64,000 bases of DNA from Aldrovandia affinis (lineage: Eukaryota > Chordata > Actinopteri > Notacanthiformes > Halosauridae). Under the pieces are notes generated by a model. That model was not told the origin of the DNA, did not search any database, and was given only the letters and a program-made list of their open reading frames with translations. Shown one piece after another: positions 35,676-45,974 of this stretch (positions within the stretch are counted from its first letter, which is position 1; each line of letters starts with the position of its first letter). Location: contig JAINUG010000011.1 in the NCBI GenBank assembly GCA_029706075.1, forward strand, positions 7,817,001 to 7,881,000. Reading direction: 5' to 3'. The translations under genes and the position numbers were made by a program.

Positions 35676-35891
35676 GGCTGGCAATGTGTAATGGTTAGGA
35701 AGCTGGGCTTGTAACTTACAGCAGGTGGGGCACTGCTGTTGTACCCTTGAGCAAGGTACTTAACCTGAATTGCTTCAGTAAAATATCCAGCTGTATAAAT
35801 TGATTATATGTAAAGAAATGTAAACTGTGTAAGTCACTCTGGATAAGAGCATCTGCTAAATGCTTAAAATGTAAATGTAAATGTAAATGTA
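35676..35891 (+). mobile_element. tRNA-derived SINE with L2-type tail, second copy
   Basis: It starts ggctggcaatgtgtaatggt (A box) and matches the copy at 22366-22591 through the tail gtcactctggataagagcat and aaatgt repeats. A gap of about 18 bp removes the B box (the sequence goes from cttgtaacttac straight to agcaggtggggcac), so it could not be transcribed again from its own promoter. Confidence 0.9.
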
Positions 35892-36361
35892 GGGAAACTG
35901 AAAACCATTGTAGGCCACTGTATAGTCCCATAACCTTCCAATGAACTTCAAATAAGTTGTATATTTATAAACATTTGTTTTTGTTGGATTACATTTAAAA
36001 GAATAGTTAGGGGATGAATAATTGTGATCCAGGGCTGGAATGTATCAAATATCTTAAGAGTTACACTTACAACACCTCCTAAGAGCTTACTTAAATCACT
36101 TTGCTTAAAGTGGTCGGTAAAACATAGTTATCAAGCAGCTCATACTTTCTCTTAGGGAAGTCTTCAATTGTAAAGATTGTAAACCATAGCTTTGTGGTTT
36201 TACTGACATGATTGACTAAGTTGGACTATTTTTAACTGACATGCCATTTTTTTAACTGACACCCGTATCTCGGTCTTAAAAAGTGTGAAAATAAAGAAAA
36301 CCATACTCACGCTATGGTGCAGAGCTGCCATGCTGGCTTTTGTGATCCTACATTGTTTAGG

Positions 36362-36857
36362 GTGCTATCCCACTAGAAGTTAGAATTCTAATATAGTTGA
36401 CGGCACAATGTAAGGCTTGTTAATTCCCAACACGGTAGCAGCCAAAAATACAAGTATTCTTGTAATACTGTATTAGGTTTTGTATATCAGTCTCATAAAA
36501 ATATACTTAACTATCAAATTGGAATTTTAATGAGTATTTAAATTAATAATTACAATTAAATTGTTTGTGTGTGGCGTGTCTGTGCGCAAGCTTGATGAGG
36601 CACGTGGTACGCGCGCATGTGCATGCATGCTTTAACCATGTGGGCATCGAGAAAAAAGAAACAACAAGATGGAGGTAAGTTTGAACCTAGGTTGTAACTG
36701 AGGTGAAACAAAGATGGTGCTTACTGAGCACACCAGAATAACTGTGGAGTTTTGTATTTCCATGCGTTTCGGGTTCGGAGGAGAGGTGGGAATCTGGTCG
36801 CAACGTCTTCAGGTCCGATGTGCAGTGTCTCGCAAATGTTCACGTTTGAAGTGAAGT
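36362..36857. repeat. Unclassified repeat, copy B (inverse of 23608-25562)
   Basis: It begins tgctatcccactagaagtta and ends acgtttgaagtga, matching copy A in reverse. It lacks the pogo-like insertion and the extra blocks of copy A, so it shows the simpler form of about 500 bp. It is not flanked by a clear duplication. Confidence 0.7.
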
Positions 36858-38234
36858 CTCTGGGAAGTTTTCCAGGGTGCAAAGTTGATTATCGGAGATT
36901 AGTTTTGAACGAAGGGAGCTGGCCGCTTCTGTGTTCACTCAAATGTCCGATATTGTTAGCTGTATTATTTCACAGCTCTTCACAAATTGGTGTTGCTTGC
37001 AGCTACATTTGTGGAATCAGCGCTCTGTGGATTCCGCTGCTGTTCAGAGAACGTGTTTCGAGCGTGTCTTCACAGGCCTTTTGTTAGGTGCTGGTGAGGG
37101 AGTGCGACGCGAGGTCCTGCTGATGGAAGGACAGGAACAGAACAGGAAAACCCAAGGGACAGAGTGAATGTTCTCTGATTTTATATGTTGGGTTGAGGTA
37201 CGCATTTCCGCTTTTACAGTATCGTCACTGTACATGGAAATGCGATCCTAGGAGGTGGGCCCGAATGACATCATCGGGATTCCTTTGTGCGTTGTATAAC
37301 TGTGTGTCAGGAGGTTGGATACATGGTGGATGAACCAAGCACTCAAAATTATATTAACTGAAATTGCATTTCAAACATATAATTTCATGATGGAATGTGC
37401 AGTCCCTACAATCGTAATATTTGCAGGCTTCATTTCTTTAGTGGGTTGGAAGCTTTTGCTGTCTTTGACAGTCAATATTCAGGTACATTGACCTATCTAT
37501 GCTCTTCATCAAACTTTAGTTGAACAAAATGTTTGTAACTAGCTGGAAAGTTTGACAAATTTAGCAACGAAGGAAGTATAGGATGATAGAAAATTCTCTA
37601 TGCAGCAGGTATACTGTGGAGAGACTTTTCAATCATTCTGTAGTAAACATGACATTTTTGCGGACAGACAAACTTTTTTACGGATTTACAAGGTGAAATT
37701 GAGATATTTTTTTACGGACTGTCCTTAAATTTACATACAGTTAGCAACCCTGGGAAGAACCAATCTTCTTTTGGAAAGTCTGTATTCTTTCATGGTCAAC
37801 ACAAGTATCCAATAAAGTTAAACAGATGGCCCATTATAAAAGATGCCTTGCTGGCTACTGTTAGGCTAATCAAACTGGATTTAAAAAGAAAGACAAATTG
37901 GGCTGTAGAGGAGGTAGACTTGAAAAATAATTAAGGGAAAGTTTATCCCCACACAATACAATGACACAAGTTGTCATAAAAAAGAAGCATGGTGGCAGAT
38001 AACAAATGCAAATGCAAGCTTCGACACCGTCATTCAGTGCCTGGAGGAAAGCAGAAAAAATTATACAATGTTCTATCCAAAGCGCGTCAGGAAAATCTGG
38101 CAATGTCTGGCAGTGGTTCATTGTCTTATTTATTTATTTATGAGACACATTTGTTTCATATTGCAATATTGCTGATGAACAACAACAGTTATTAAAACTG
38201 TTTTGACTATTGAGCTACAATTATTTTATTGCAG
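36858..38234. other. Interior of the CCAG element, unidentified
   Basis: Frames at 36752-37087 and 36931-37167 are open for 78-111 codons but show no domain. The 37989-38195 frame (MVADNKCKCKLRHRHS) is basic at its start and not recognised. This interior is the best place to look for a lost transposase gene. Confidence 0.35.
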
Positions 38235-38851
38235 TTATGTTTTATATTCAGATGGAGGTACTATGCCTAAACCTTTAAGCGCAGTGTTAAAAATATCTTG
38301 CATCTCTGCCTTAACTGCGCTACTTCTCAAAGTTGCTGGCGATATTACATCCCGCACAAGATCAGTGTCAAAGATGATTCTCTGATAATCATCATTTGAT
38401 TTACTGTGCATCATCAAACATTTCTAAAACATTCTTCCTATCTTGGAAGGTGAGCGCACATCTCTGTCTCCGCAACTGTGCCGTCTTGCTTACTCCTAGC
38501 CGAGTTAAGAGAGCTCCAGAAGTCTCTTAAATATCTGACAGTTTAAGAGTACGTTTAAGTCCAGAGAAATTTGATAAATCACATTTATTCTTAAACTTGA
38601 GTCTGGAGTAAAAGTCACCAATTCTTACACTTAAGGTACACTTGAGACCTTTTTTTAACTTTGAGTGGCTTGATACATACAGCCCCAGATGTTTTCTGGA
38701 AAGAAATATTAATAAAACAAAATATGTTTTTCTGAACAATTAGTAATGTAGGTTTGGAATTTTCTGAATTTACGTCATTACATATATCGTTTATTTTATA
38801 TAATCTCTTTTGTTCATCTTTATCAAGGGTATGAATAAAAACAGAGCCTAC

Positions 38852-39867
38852 TATATATATATATATATACATATACATAAAGATGCTATGAAGCAGAATA
38901 TATACTGCATAAGATATCTGAATCTGACAATCATCTGAATATTTACAGTATGCCAAAAAAAATTACATCTAGCATATACTGTATAACAAAATTGCAATTA
39001 AAATTAGACGACACAGAAACATATCTAACTCAGACAAGCAATTTATCTCAACTTCCCTAGTTATTAGGAATGCTGAATATTCTACCTTTAATTAAAATTC
39101 ATAACTGGGATTATGTGTCCAGGGGGGAAATGGCAAATGTTTCCACCTGAAAGCCTAATAATCCTGGCCAAGAGCATTTAAACACATAAGATTAAAAGCA
39201 TCAAAAATCCTACCTGAGTCAGCTGCGGACAGCAGGGAGAAGCACAGTGAGTGAGTGAGTGAGTGAGCATACGTACGGTCAGACTGCATCCCACTAAGGG
39301 GAACGGCAGAGCTAACATCCAGATACAGATGGCTCACTGTCCTTTATGAGAGAAAGCCTGAGACACACATACAACACACACACACCAACCAGCAATCGAT
39401 AAACTGTGAGAGAGGATCACTGATAAGCCAAACTTTTTCAATGTCCCCATGTACTCTTCATACACAAAGACACCGATCCACACACAAACACACGTCTTTG
39501 TGTGGGTTCCATACATGGGTGAAAGCACACACTACAAACACACAGCACTCCCTTAAGCAAGAGGTAGAAGGGAAAACTCACCTCCAAAACTCCAAACTCT
39601 ATATCTGAGATATGAAGAATATGAACAGCACTTAGTTACTCTGCAGCCAGGCTCACGCTCCATACACACACTCCACTCTCCCTTACACACAGCCTGTCAC
39701 CACCACCCAGCAACCAGAGATCTCAGTTCCTGTACATTGCACCTTCAACGGCTATTTAGAGACACTCAAAAAGAGATGCAAGTAAACAGGATATTGTGGC
39801 TAACATGCTAGCATGCCTTCCACTGAGGTGACGAGACTGTGTGGACAGAACAGTGCAGCTTTTAATC
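38852..39867. other. Non-coding; GTGA and CA simple repeats
   Basis: A short TA run borders Tc1 D. A gtgagtga run lies at about 39247-39267 and CA-rich sequence at 39360-39390 and 39480-39545. No exon is supported. Confidence 0.45.
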
Positions 39868-39955
39868 CCTGGTATGGGGGGTGATTAGTGCCAAAACTAC
39901 TACATACACTATGGGTTTGACAATGCGGCTGGTGTTCTTATGTACCAACAACTTA
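39868..39955 (+). repeat. Left arm of an inverted repeat pair
   Basis: The sequence ggtatggggggtgattagtg then ccaaaactactacata and gtttgacaatgcggctgg matches, in reverse, 42996-43075. A partial internal duplication (gtttgacaatgcaactgc) follows at about 39969-39990. Confidence 0.75.
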
Positions 39956-40209
39956 CAACTGCATATGCGTTTGACAATGCAACTGCTTTTCTCACATACC
40001 ATCAACTTATGACTGCTTACATATGTGTACTACATGTGCGTTTGCCATTTGGCAATGTGGAGACAATGTACAAGACAAATGTTTATAGCTTTTTAACTGT
40101 ACCAAGAGTCATGAAAAATGAAGTCAAGTAGTGGGGCTTGGCAGTGTGAGTATGAAGCCACTTGGCCATGTAGGGGCGCTATGTGATCCAAATGGTTATA
40201 TCATAACCT

Positions 40210-40456
40210 CCAGGCCCCAAAAACTCTTCCATCAGGCATGTCAGGCTGTGCTTTTATAATGGCCTAACGAAGGCAATGGCTCACAGCTGAGTTGATTGCT
40301 CATTAAACTCAGGTGAGCCTGCCTGTAAGTGAGGCCGCTGCTGTCCAAGGCCCTGTAGTCCTCTCCAGGCTGTGGGAGGGGACAGGAACACCTGACAGCA
40401 GCCAAAAGGGAGGCGCAGCACTCTCTACTCCTCCCTCCACCTCTCCCAGTGTCACA
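40210..40456 (-). mobile_element. LTR fragment with purine tract upstream
   Basis: In reverse it begins tgtgacactgggagaggtgg as in the solo LTR at 7767 and follows it through the TATA-like cattataaaagc, then breaks off at about 40210. Just upstream, in its own orientation, 40459-40469 reads gagggggaggg, a polypurine tract as expected before a 3' LTR. So this is a 3' LTR whose element extends towards higher coordinates. Confidence 0.75.
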
Positions 40457-40469
40457 TACCCTCCCCCTC

Positions 40470-41550
40470 AGCTCCGAGGAGGACACAGAAATCTCCAGAC
40501 AACGGGAGAGGAACACCAGGGCTCTAGGAGGCTCTGCCCCCAGGGTCGAAGTTAAGCCATGCCTGTTGCACCAGCGAGCTGATACCGGAGGCATAAGGCA
40601 GCTTTGTGCCCCTGGAAAAGCTGGCAACGACAGGCGATGAGGGGCCCCCAGGGAGGCCAGCAGTAGCACGCAACCAGTGACCCTCCGGGAGGCTGACAAC
40701 AGCAGGGCGCGATGGGCCCTCAGGGAGGCCGGCGACGCCAGGCAAGGAGGGGCCCTCAGGGAGGCCGGCGAAGGCAGGGCGCGATGGGCCTTCAGGGAGG
40801 CCTGCGACGCCAGGCAAGGAGGGGCCCTCAGGGAGGCCTGCGACGCCAGACAAGGAGGGGTCCTCAGGGAGGCCTGCGACAGCCGGCAAGGAGGGGCCCT
40901 AAGGGAGGCCTGCGATGGCAGGTAGGGAGGGGCCCTCAGGGAGGCCGGGAGGAGCCAGCGGCAAGGGGCCCTCAGGGAGGCCTGCGATGGCAGGCAGGGA
41001 GGGGCCCTCAGGGAGGCCTGCGACGGCAGGGCGCGATGGGCCCTCAGGGAGGCCTGCGACACCAAGCAAGGAGGGGTCTTCAGGGAGGCCTGCGATGCCA
41101 GGCAAGGAGGGGTCCTCAGGGAGGTCTGCAACAGTGGGTATCCCGCACTGGGCACACAGACCAGTGATGGTCTGGCTCCCCACAACACTCACACCAGAGA
41201 AACATTCTCCTCAGCTGTTCTCATCGGCCCCTGTCTCCGGATTCCTCCAATGGAAGGTCCACTGGAGCGGCAAAGGACAGGCAGTGCTGGGGCCAGAGAA
41301 GGGGCTACAGCACCTCCTTCCCACCCATAGGCTCCTCTGCCCGGGCAAAGCCCACCACCAGATCAAGAATGTCTGCCATCTACTCTTCCGAGTACGCCTC
41401 CAGGTCCTCCCAGGTAACGGCCTGGACCTCCCGAGGCCACTCCCAGGCTCTGGGCTTGGTCTGCCTCTTCACCTTGCGGCATTTTCTTTTCGGCAATTTT
41501 TATTTGTATTTTTTTTTAAGGGGGAGGAAAAGAAGCTAGGAAGAAAATAA
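40470..41550 (-). mobile_element. Internal part of the LTR element, GC-rich
   Basis: Minus-strand sequence just upstream of the LTR fragment, with the 36-bp tandem array (40640-41130) and GC-rich flanks. Minus-strand frames (for example 40241-41188, 315 codons) stay open mainly because 36 is a multiple of three; one of them runs on into the LTR. No polymerase motif is visible. It may be a 3' non-coding or env/gag-like spacer region of the element. The forward frame at 40915-41550 is not supported. Confidence 0.55.
40640..41130. repeat. 36-bp GC-rich minisatellite, about 14 units
   Basis: Units of 36 bp carry ggccctcagggaggcctgcg followed by a variable half (acgccaggcaaggagg, atggcaggcagggagg, acggcagggcgcgatg). 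In reverse the best frame gives a 12-residue unit such as LPEGPSLPGVAG. Unit types are mixed rather than blocked, as if units were exchanged. Confidence 0.95.
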
Positions 41551-41598
41551 ACTGTCCCAAAAAATGTTACATTATTATTATTGTGCCATTAGCAAAAC

Positions 41599-41706
41599 CA
41601 TTCGTAATACCATTTGTAAAACAATTACTTATACCATTAGTAATACCACTGGTAAACCCGTTAGTAATACCACTAGTAAAACCATTACTAATACCATTAG
41701 GAAAAT
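41599..41706. repeat. 12-bp minisatellite, about 9 units
   Basis: Units of the form accattagtaat and accattagtaaa alternate, giving a 24-bp higher period. The opposite-strand frame (NGITNGFTSG repeats) is an artefact. Confidence 0.9.
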
Positions 41707-41730
41707 AATTCGCAAGTAGCTCCGCAGATA

Positions 41731-42959
41731 CACTATATGGCCAAAAGTCAGTGGACACCCCTACTAATTATTGAGTTTTCAGCCACATCCATTGCCAACA
41801 GGTGCATATAATCCAGCAAATAGTCATACAATCTCCACAGACAAACATTTAGAATTCAGAATGGTTCGTAAAGAGCTCAGTGACTTTAAACGCGGCACTG
41901 TCATAGGATGCCACCTTTGCCACAAGTCAGTTTGTGAAATTTCTGCTCTACTAGATGTGCCCCGGTCAACTGTAAGTGCTATTATTGTGAAGTGGTAGCG
42001 CCTAGGAGCAACAACGGCTTAGCCACAAAGTGGTAGACCACGAAAAAGTCACAGAGCGGGGCCGACGAGTGCTGAAGCACATAGCGCGTAAAAATCGCCT
42101 ATCATCTGCTGCATCACTCACTACAGAGTACCAAACTGCCTCTGGAAGCACCATCAGCACAACAACTGTGTGTCGGGAGCTTCATGGAATGGGTTTCCAT
42201 GGCCGAGCAGCTGCACACAAGCCTCACATCACCATACGCAATGCTGGAGCATGCCGCAACTGGACTCTGGAGCAGTGGAAACGTGTTCTTTGGAGTTATG
42301 AATCACGCTTCACTATCTGGCAGTCTGATGGACGAATCTGGGTTTGGCGGATGCCAGGAGAACGCTACCTTCCGGAATGCATAGTGCCTACTGTAAAGTT
42401 TGGTGGAGGAGGGATAATGGTCTGGGGCTGTTTCTCAGGGTTTGGGATAGACCCCTTAGTTCCAGTGAAGGGTATTCTTAATGTTACAGGATACAAAGAC
42501 ATCTTAGCCAATTGGGCGCTTCCCAACTGCCACTTTGTGGCAACAGTTTGGGGAAGGCCCTTTGCTGTTGGCCCTTTGCATGACTGTGCCCCTGTGCACA
42601 AAGCAAGGTCCATAAAGACATGGTTAGACGAGTTTGGTGTGGAGGAACTCGATTGGCCTGCATAGAGCCCTGACCTCAACCCCATTGAACACCTTTGGGA
42701 GGAATTAGAACGCCGATTGCGAGCCAGGCCTTCTCGTCCAACATCAGTGCCTGACCTCACAGATGCTCTTTTGGCTGAATAGGCACAAATTCCCACAAAC
42801 ACACTCCAAAATCTTGTGGAAAGCCTTCCCAGAAGAGTGGCAGCTGTCATAGCTGCAAAGGGGGGTCCAACTCCATATTAATGCCCATGGTTTTAGAATG
42901 TCCAACAAGCTCATATAGGTGTGATGGTCAGGTGTCCACTGACTTTTGGCCATATAGTG
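41731..42959 (+). mobile_element. Tc1-like element, family B copy 2
   Basis: 1229 bp with ends cactatatggccaaaagtca and the same in reverse, and TA on both sides (41729-41730, 42960-42961). It is the better preserved member of the family of element B at 30446. Confidence 0.95.
41861..42881 (+). pseudogene. Tc1-like transposase, family B copy 2
   Basis: The start at 41861 (MVRKELSDFKRGTVIGCHLC) is favoured because it is the family N-terminus; the upstream ATG at 41771 lies in the UTR. After VPRSTVSAIIVKW a stop (41996) and a shift interrupt the linker; the frame from 42030 reads [41 protein letters not shown], where the first catalytic Asp is replaced by Tyr, then [35 protein letters not shown] (second Asp) and a stop at 42663, then [13 protein letters not shown] (Glu) and GGPTPY. 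It is dead both by stops and by the Asp to Tyr change. Confidence 0.92.
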
Positions 42960-42995
42960 TAGCTCAGCAAGTCGCATATATAAAAGCAAGTGGGT

Positions 42996-43075
42996 GGTAC
43001 GTAAGAAAACCAGTTGCATTGTCAAACACATATGCAGTAGTTTTGGCACTAATCATTCCCCATACCTGGATCATC
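42996..43075 (-). repeat. Right arm of the inverted repeat pair
   Basis: In reverse this reads ccaggtatggggaatgatta, gtgccaaaactactgcata and gtttgacaatgcaactgg, matching 39868-39955. The two arms bracket 3.2 kb that holds the LTR fragment and the Tc1. Confidence 0.75.
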
Positions 43076-44254
43076 ATGATGTCTGCTCAGCCAAGAGCTG
43101 AATGCATCAGGAGCAAAAGGTTAGCAGACGTTCCCAAGCACACAACATACTATCACAAGACTAATTTCAATTAGGATATTTATTTTATCCTCCATGGAAA
43201 GAAGACTCACAGGGCTGGCACTGAAGAGAGGCCCTTATCACTTTCTGACTTGATAAGAAACTGTTAGCACTGGTTAAGTGGGTGAGAAAGACAGCTGACA
43301 ATTTTATTAGTCAGGCACATCGTGTTTGGCTCCCAGCTCACACAGAATTGGTGCCAATTGTGTGGATGGATTCTCCTGAATTTAAAGTAGAGCTTTGCTG
43401 CAGATTTGATCAAATTGGCTTGGGAATCCACCATCAGTGGTAAGGATAGTGCATTTCCATTTCAACGGGTTTGATTCTGTACATTGTGCCTGCCTGGCTG
43501 GGAATTTGAGAAGTGTCAGAATGTGCACCATGTGACCCCAGCCCTTATTCTGTGACTTCATACCATCCTGTGTTCTGTTTCTCTGCTGCTGTCTGTTACC
43601 TTTCCTACTTACCTGTCTGTCCTTTCTGTCTGTCTGTCCTCTAACGTGTCCTGTCTCTAATGTCTGTTACAATCTATCTCTGGGAGTTGTTTCTTCCAGC
43701 TGTCTCTCCTGTTTATCTACTCTGGCCTCTGTGTCTAATATCTTTCCATGTGTCTCTTCTCTGTTTGCATTTCCTCTGTTTATGCATGTCTCTCCTATCT
43801 GTCTGATTGTTTGCTCCATTGCTGTTTTTTAAAACTGCCTGCAAATTTCTGTCTGTCCATCTTCTCTGTCATTTCTGCCACATCTCACCTGTTGTCTGTC
43901 TCTCATGTCTGTCTGTTTCTCTTGTCTGTGTGCTGTCATTTCGATCAGTTTTTCCCCTCTGTCTATCATGTTCATCTCTGCTGTCTGTCCTATCTCTCAG
44001 CAAGTGCAGCCATCAACCTTGACCTATCATTCATTCTCTGTTCACAAACCCATGCCCCAGCAGCACTCTTCCTGCTCCCCGAACTCCACCTCCATTCTGT
44101 AAGGGCGCCATATTATCTCAACAGGTGCGCAAAAGGATCTGAATAAATCAGAATAGTAAAACATTCCAAGCATTATCCTTTGCAAAAGATCAACAGTGTG
44201 AGAGTATCTTAATTGCATGTAATTAGCATAAAGCAAACATAAGGGGGGTCCTAC
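43076..44254. other. Non-coding; pyrimidine-rich tract
   Basis: From about 43560 to 44010 the forward strand is rich in ctgtctgt and tctct motifs, a degenerate tetranucleotide tract. The cysteine/serine-rich frames over it are artefacts. Confidence 0.55.
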
Positions 44255-44300
44255 CCAGTACTAGAAAGGTGTACCTAATAAAGTGGCCACTAAGTATGTT
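44255..44300. mobile_element. Solo Tc1-like terminal repeat
   Basis: The phrase agaaaggtgtacctaataaa then gtggccactaagtatgtt is the right end of a common fish Tc1-like family (in reverse cttagtggccactttatta). No left end or transposase lies nearby. Confidence 0.6.
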
Positions 44301-44895
44301 ACTTAGATGTTCACAACTGTAATGAATTCATAACATATGGATAATTAAATGGATTTAATAGCACATTACACACTGTGCAGCAAGTAACTTCTTTCCCTTT
44401 CAAGAAACACAATATGGGTCATAATCCATGTATCACACTAATTAAGCAGACTGAGCGTTTTCTGATTAACATGCTGTTGTATGTCTGTTCCCGGGCCAGA
44501 AGAGAAGGGAAGAGGGAGTAGAACAACTTGAGTTTCTCATTTGAAAGTGTAATTGATCGCTTTGAGATTTATATCGAAGCCCCTGACCAACTGCTGTACC
44601 TGAGGCCGTCTTAATTATACATCACACAGACAATGTGTTCAACAACATTGATCGTAATTAAACCCTCACCAATATGCCCCTGCTGAATCCATACAGGGTA
44701 TAAATCCCAACCCTGCTGGGCCCCACTGCATTCTGTAATGGCACTACAATATATGGCATTACAGGTAGAAAATGTAGAGAAGTTATTGAAGGATCTCACC
44801 ATCACTAAATCAGTGGCAAGTGAAAGAATATCTAAGAAGAAATGGATATTGGTATTCGTATGTTGATAAGTATTCACCTATAAACTCTCCCGGTT
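44301..44895. other. Non-coding, nothing recognised
   Basis: No gene or repeat seen. Confidence 0.4.
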
Positions 44896-44897
44896 TA

Positions 44898-45972
44898 TAG
44901 GTAACTGCGAAAATAAAGGAGACAGTTGAGTAAATGATGGATACAGAGTGAGGCTTGACGCAAGAGGACGCCGGCGTTGTTTGTTCGCTGCTTCTCAATC
45001 TGCGACTTAATTTAGTTTTTTTTATGTGATCTGGCTTCTTTTATAGTTGTTGTTTTTTCCAGCTTTGATGTGCTTCTTTCCTGTGACTACAACTAAGTGT
45101 ATTGAAGACAGGTGCTTCCACACACAGGTGTAGTTTCTGACTTAATTAAGCAATTAACAACCCATCATGCTTAGGGGCAAGTATAAAAATGCTGGGCAGT
45201 AACTAGGGGCAACTGTGGTCTAAAGCGCAAGGCAAAACAGACAAGCAATTCAGAACTAGTTGACTGCAAATATCAATCTAGGGCGTGAGTAGATCCATGA
45301 GTATAATCAAGAACAGCCCATCGAGAACTTCACAGAGAGGGATACTATGGTCAGGTTGCAGTTTCATAAACCCCTTAATACACCTAAAAATGCATGTTTG
45401 CGAGTAAAGCGGTGCAAAGAACACAGGCAGCGGTCTCCTGAGCAGTGGAAAAAAGTCATCCATCACCCTGTTTTCAACAAACGGACAAGTGCATGTTTCC
45501 CATGGTGAAGGGTTCTGGCAGCTCTGTTAGGATGTGAGGTGCATTTTCCTGGCATGGTTTAGATCCACTCAACCCCTCAGAAGGAAAAGTAAATGCCAAT
45601 AAATGCAAAACCATTCTGAGTGATCACCTTCATCATATGGTGAACCATTTCTATCCTGATGGGAGTGGTCTCTTCCAGGATGATAATGCCCATACACAGG
45701 GCATGAGTGGCCACTGAATGGCTTGATGAGCATGAAAATTATATAAACCATATGCTGTAGCCGTCTCAGTCACCAGATCACAAACCAAATAAACACTTAT
45801 GGGAGATTCTGTAGAGGCACTGAGACAGCGTTTTCCACAGCCATCAACAAAGCCCAGACACTGGGTAGAATCTTTGCCATGGCGCATTGAAGCTGTTCTG
45901 GTGGCTTGCGGTGGCCTAATGATCTATTAAGACACTTTATGTTGGTGCTTCCTTTATTTTGGCAGTTACCTG
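44898..45972 (+). mobile_element. Decayed Tc1-like element
   Basis: The ends are taggtaactgcgaaaataaa and, in reverse, caggtaactgccaaaataaa, flanked by TA (44896-44897, 45973-45974). On the forward strand transposase scraps are visible: HRQRSPEQWKKVIHH (about 45420-45465), ATEWLDEHENYINHM (about 45715-45760) and HLWEIL (about 45796). Many stops and shifts; it is older than elements A to C. Confidence 0.8.
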
Positions 45973-45974
45973 TA

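Larger units (their letters stand above)
36033..38684. mobile_element. TIR element in Tc1 D, CCAG duplication
   Basis: The inverted ends read ggctggaatgtatcaaatat (left) and, in reverse, ggctgtatgtatcaagccac (right), with CCAG at 36029-36032 and 38685-38688. Excision in silico restores gatccagatgtttt. It carries copy B of the unclassified repeat (36362-36857). A minus-strand frame at 38235-38417 (MMMHSKSNDDYQRIIFDTDL) may be a leftover of its own gene, but I cannot name it. Confidence 0.7.
33307..38851 (-). mobile_element. Tc1-like element D, 5.5 kb with nested insertions
   Basis: The outer ends are gtaggctccattttattaat at 33307 and, in reverse, gtaggctctgtttttattca at 38851, with matching ataaacgatat-like inner parts (33365-33375 and 38785-38795), flanked by TA. 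Internal Tc1 sequence runs 33307-34037, 35202-35675, 35892-36032 and 38685-38851, that is about 1.5 kb once the inserts are removed, a normal size. Inserts: a TIR element (34038-35201), a SINE (35676-35891) and a larger TIR element (36033-38684). Confidence 0.9.

Noticed and set aside
36752-37087. 111-codon forward frame next to copy B of the unclassified repeat
   Set aside because: Starts inside the repeat, has no domain and no matching frame in copy A.
40915-41550. 211-codon forward frame over the 36-bp repeats
   Set aside because: Kept open by a repeat unit that is a multiple of three and GC-rich; wrong strand relative to the LTR and purine tract.
41567-41758. Frame with NGITNGFTSG repeats
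   Set aside because: Translation of the 12-bp minisatellite.
43748-44146. 132-codon Cys/Ser-rich frame
   Set aside because: Translation of a degenerate ctgtctgt pyrimidine tract; no signal or domain that I trust.
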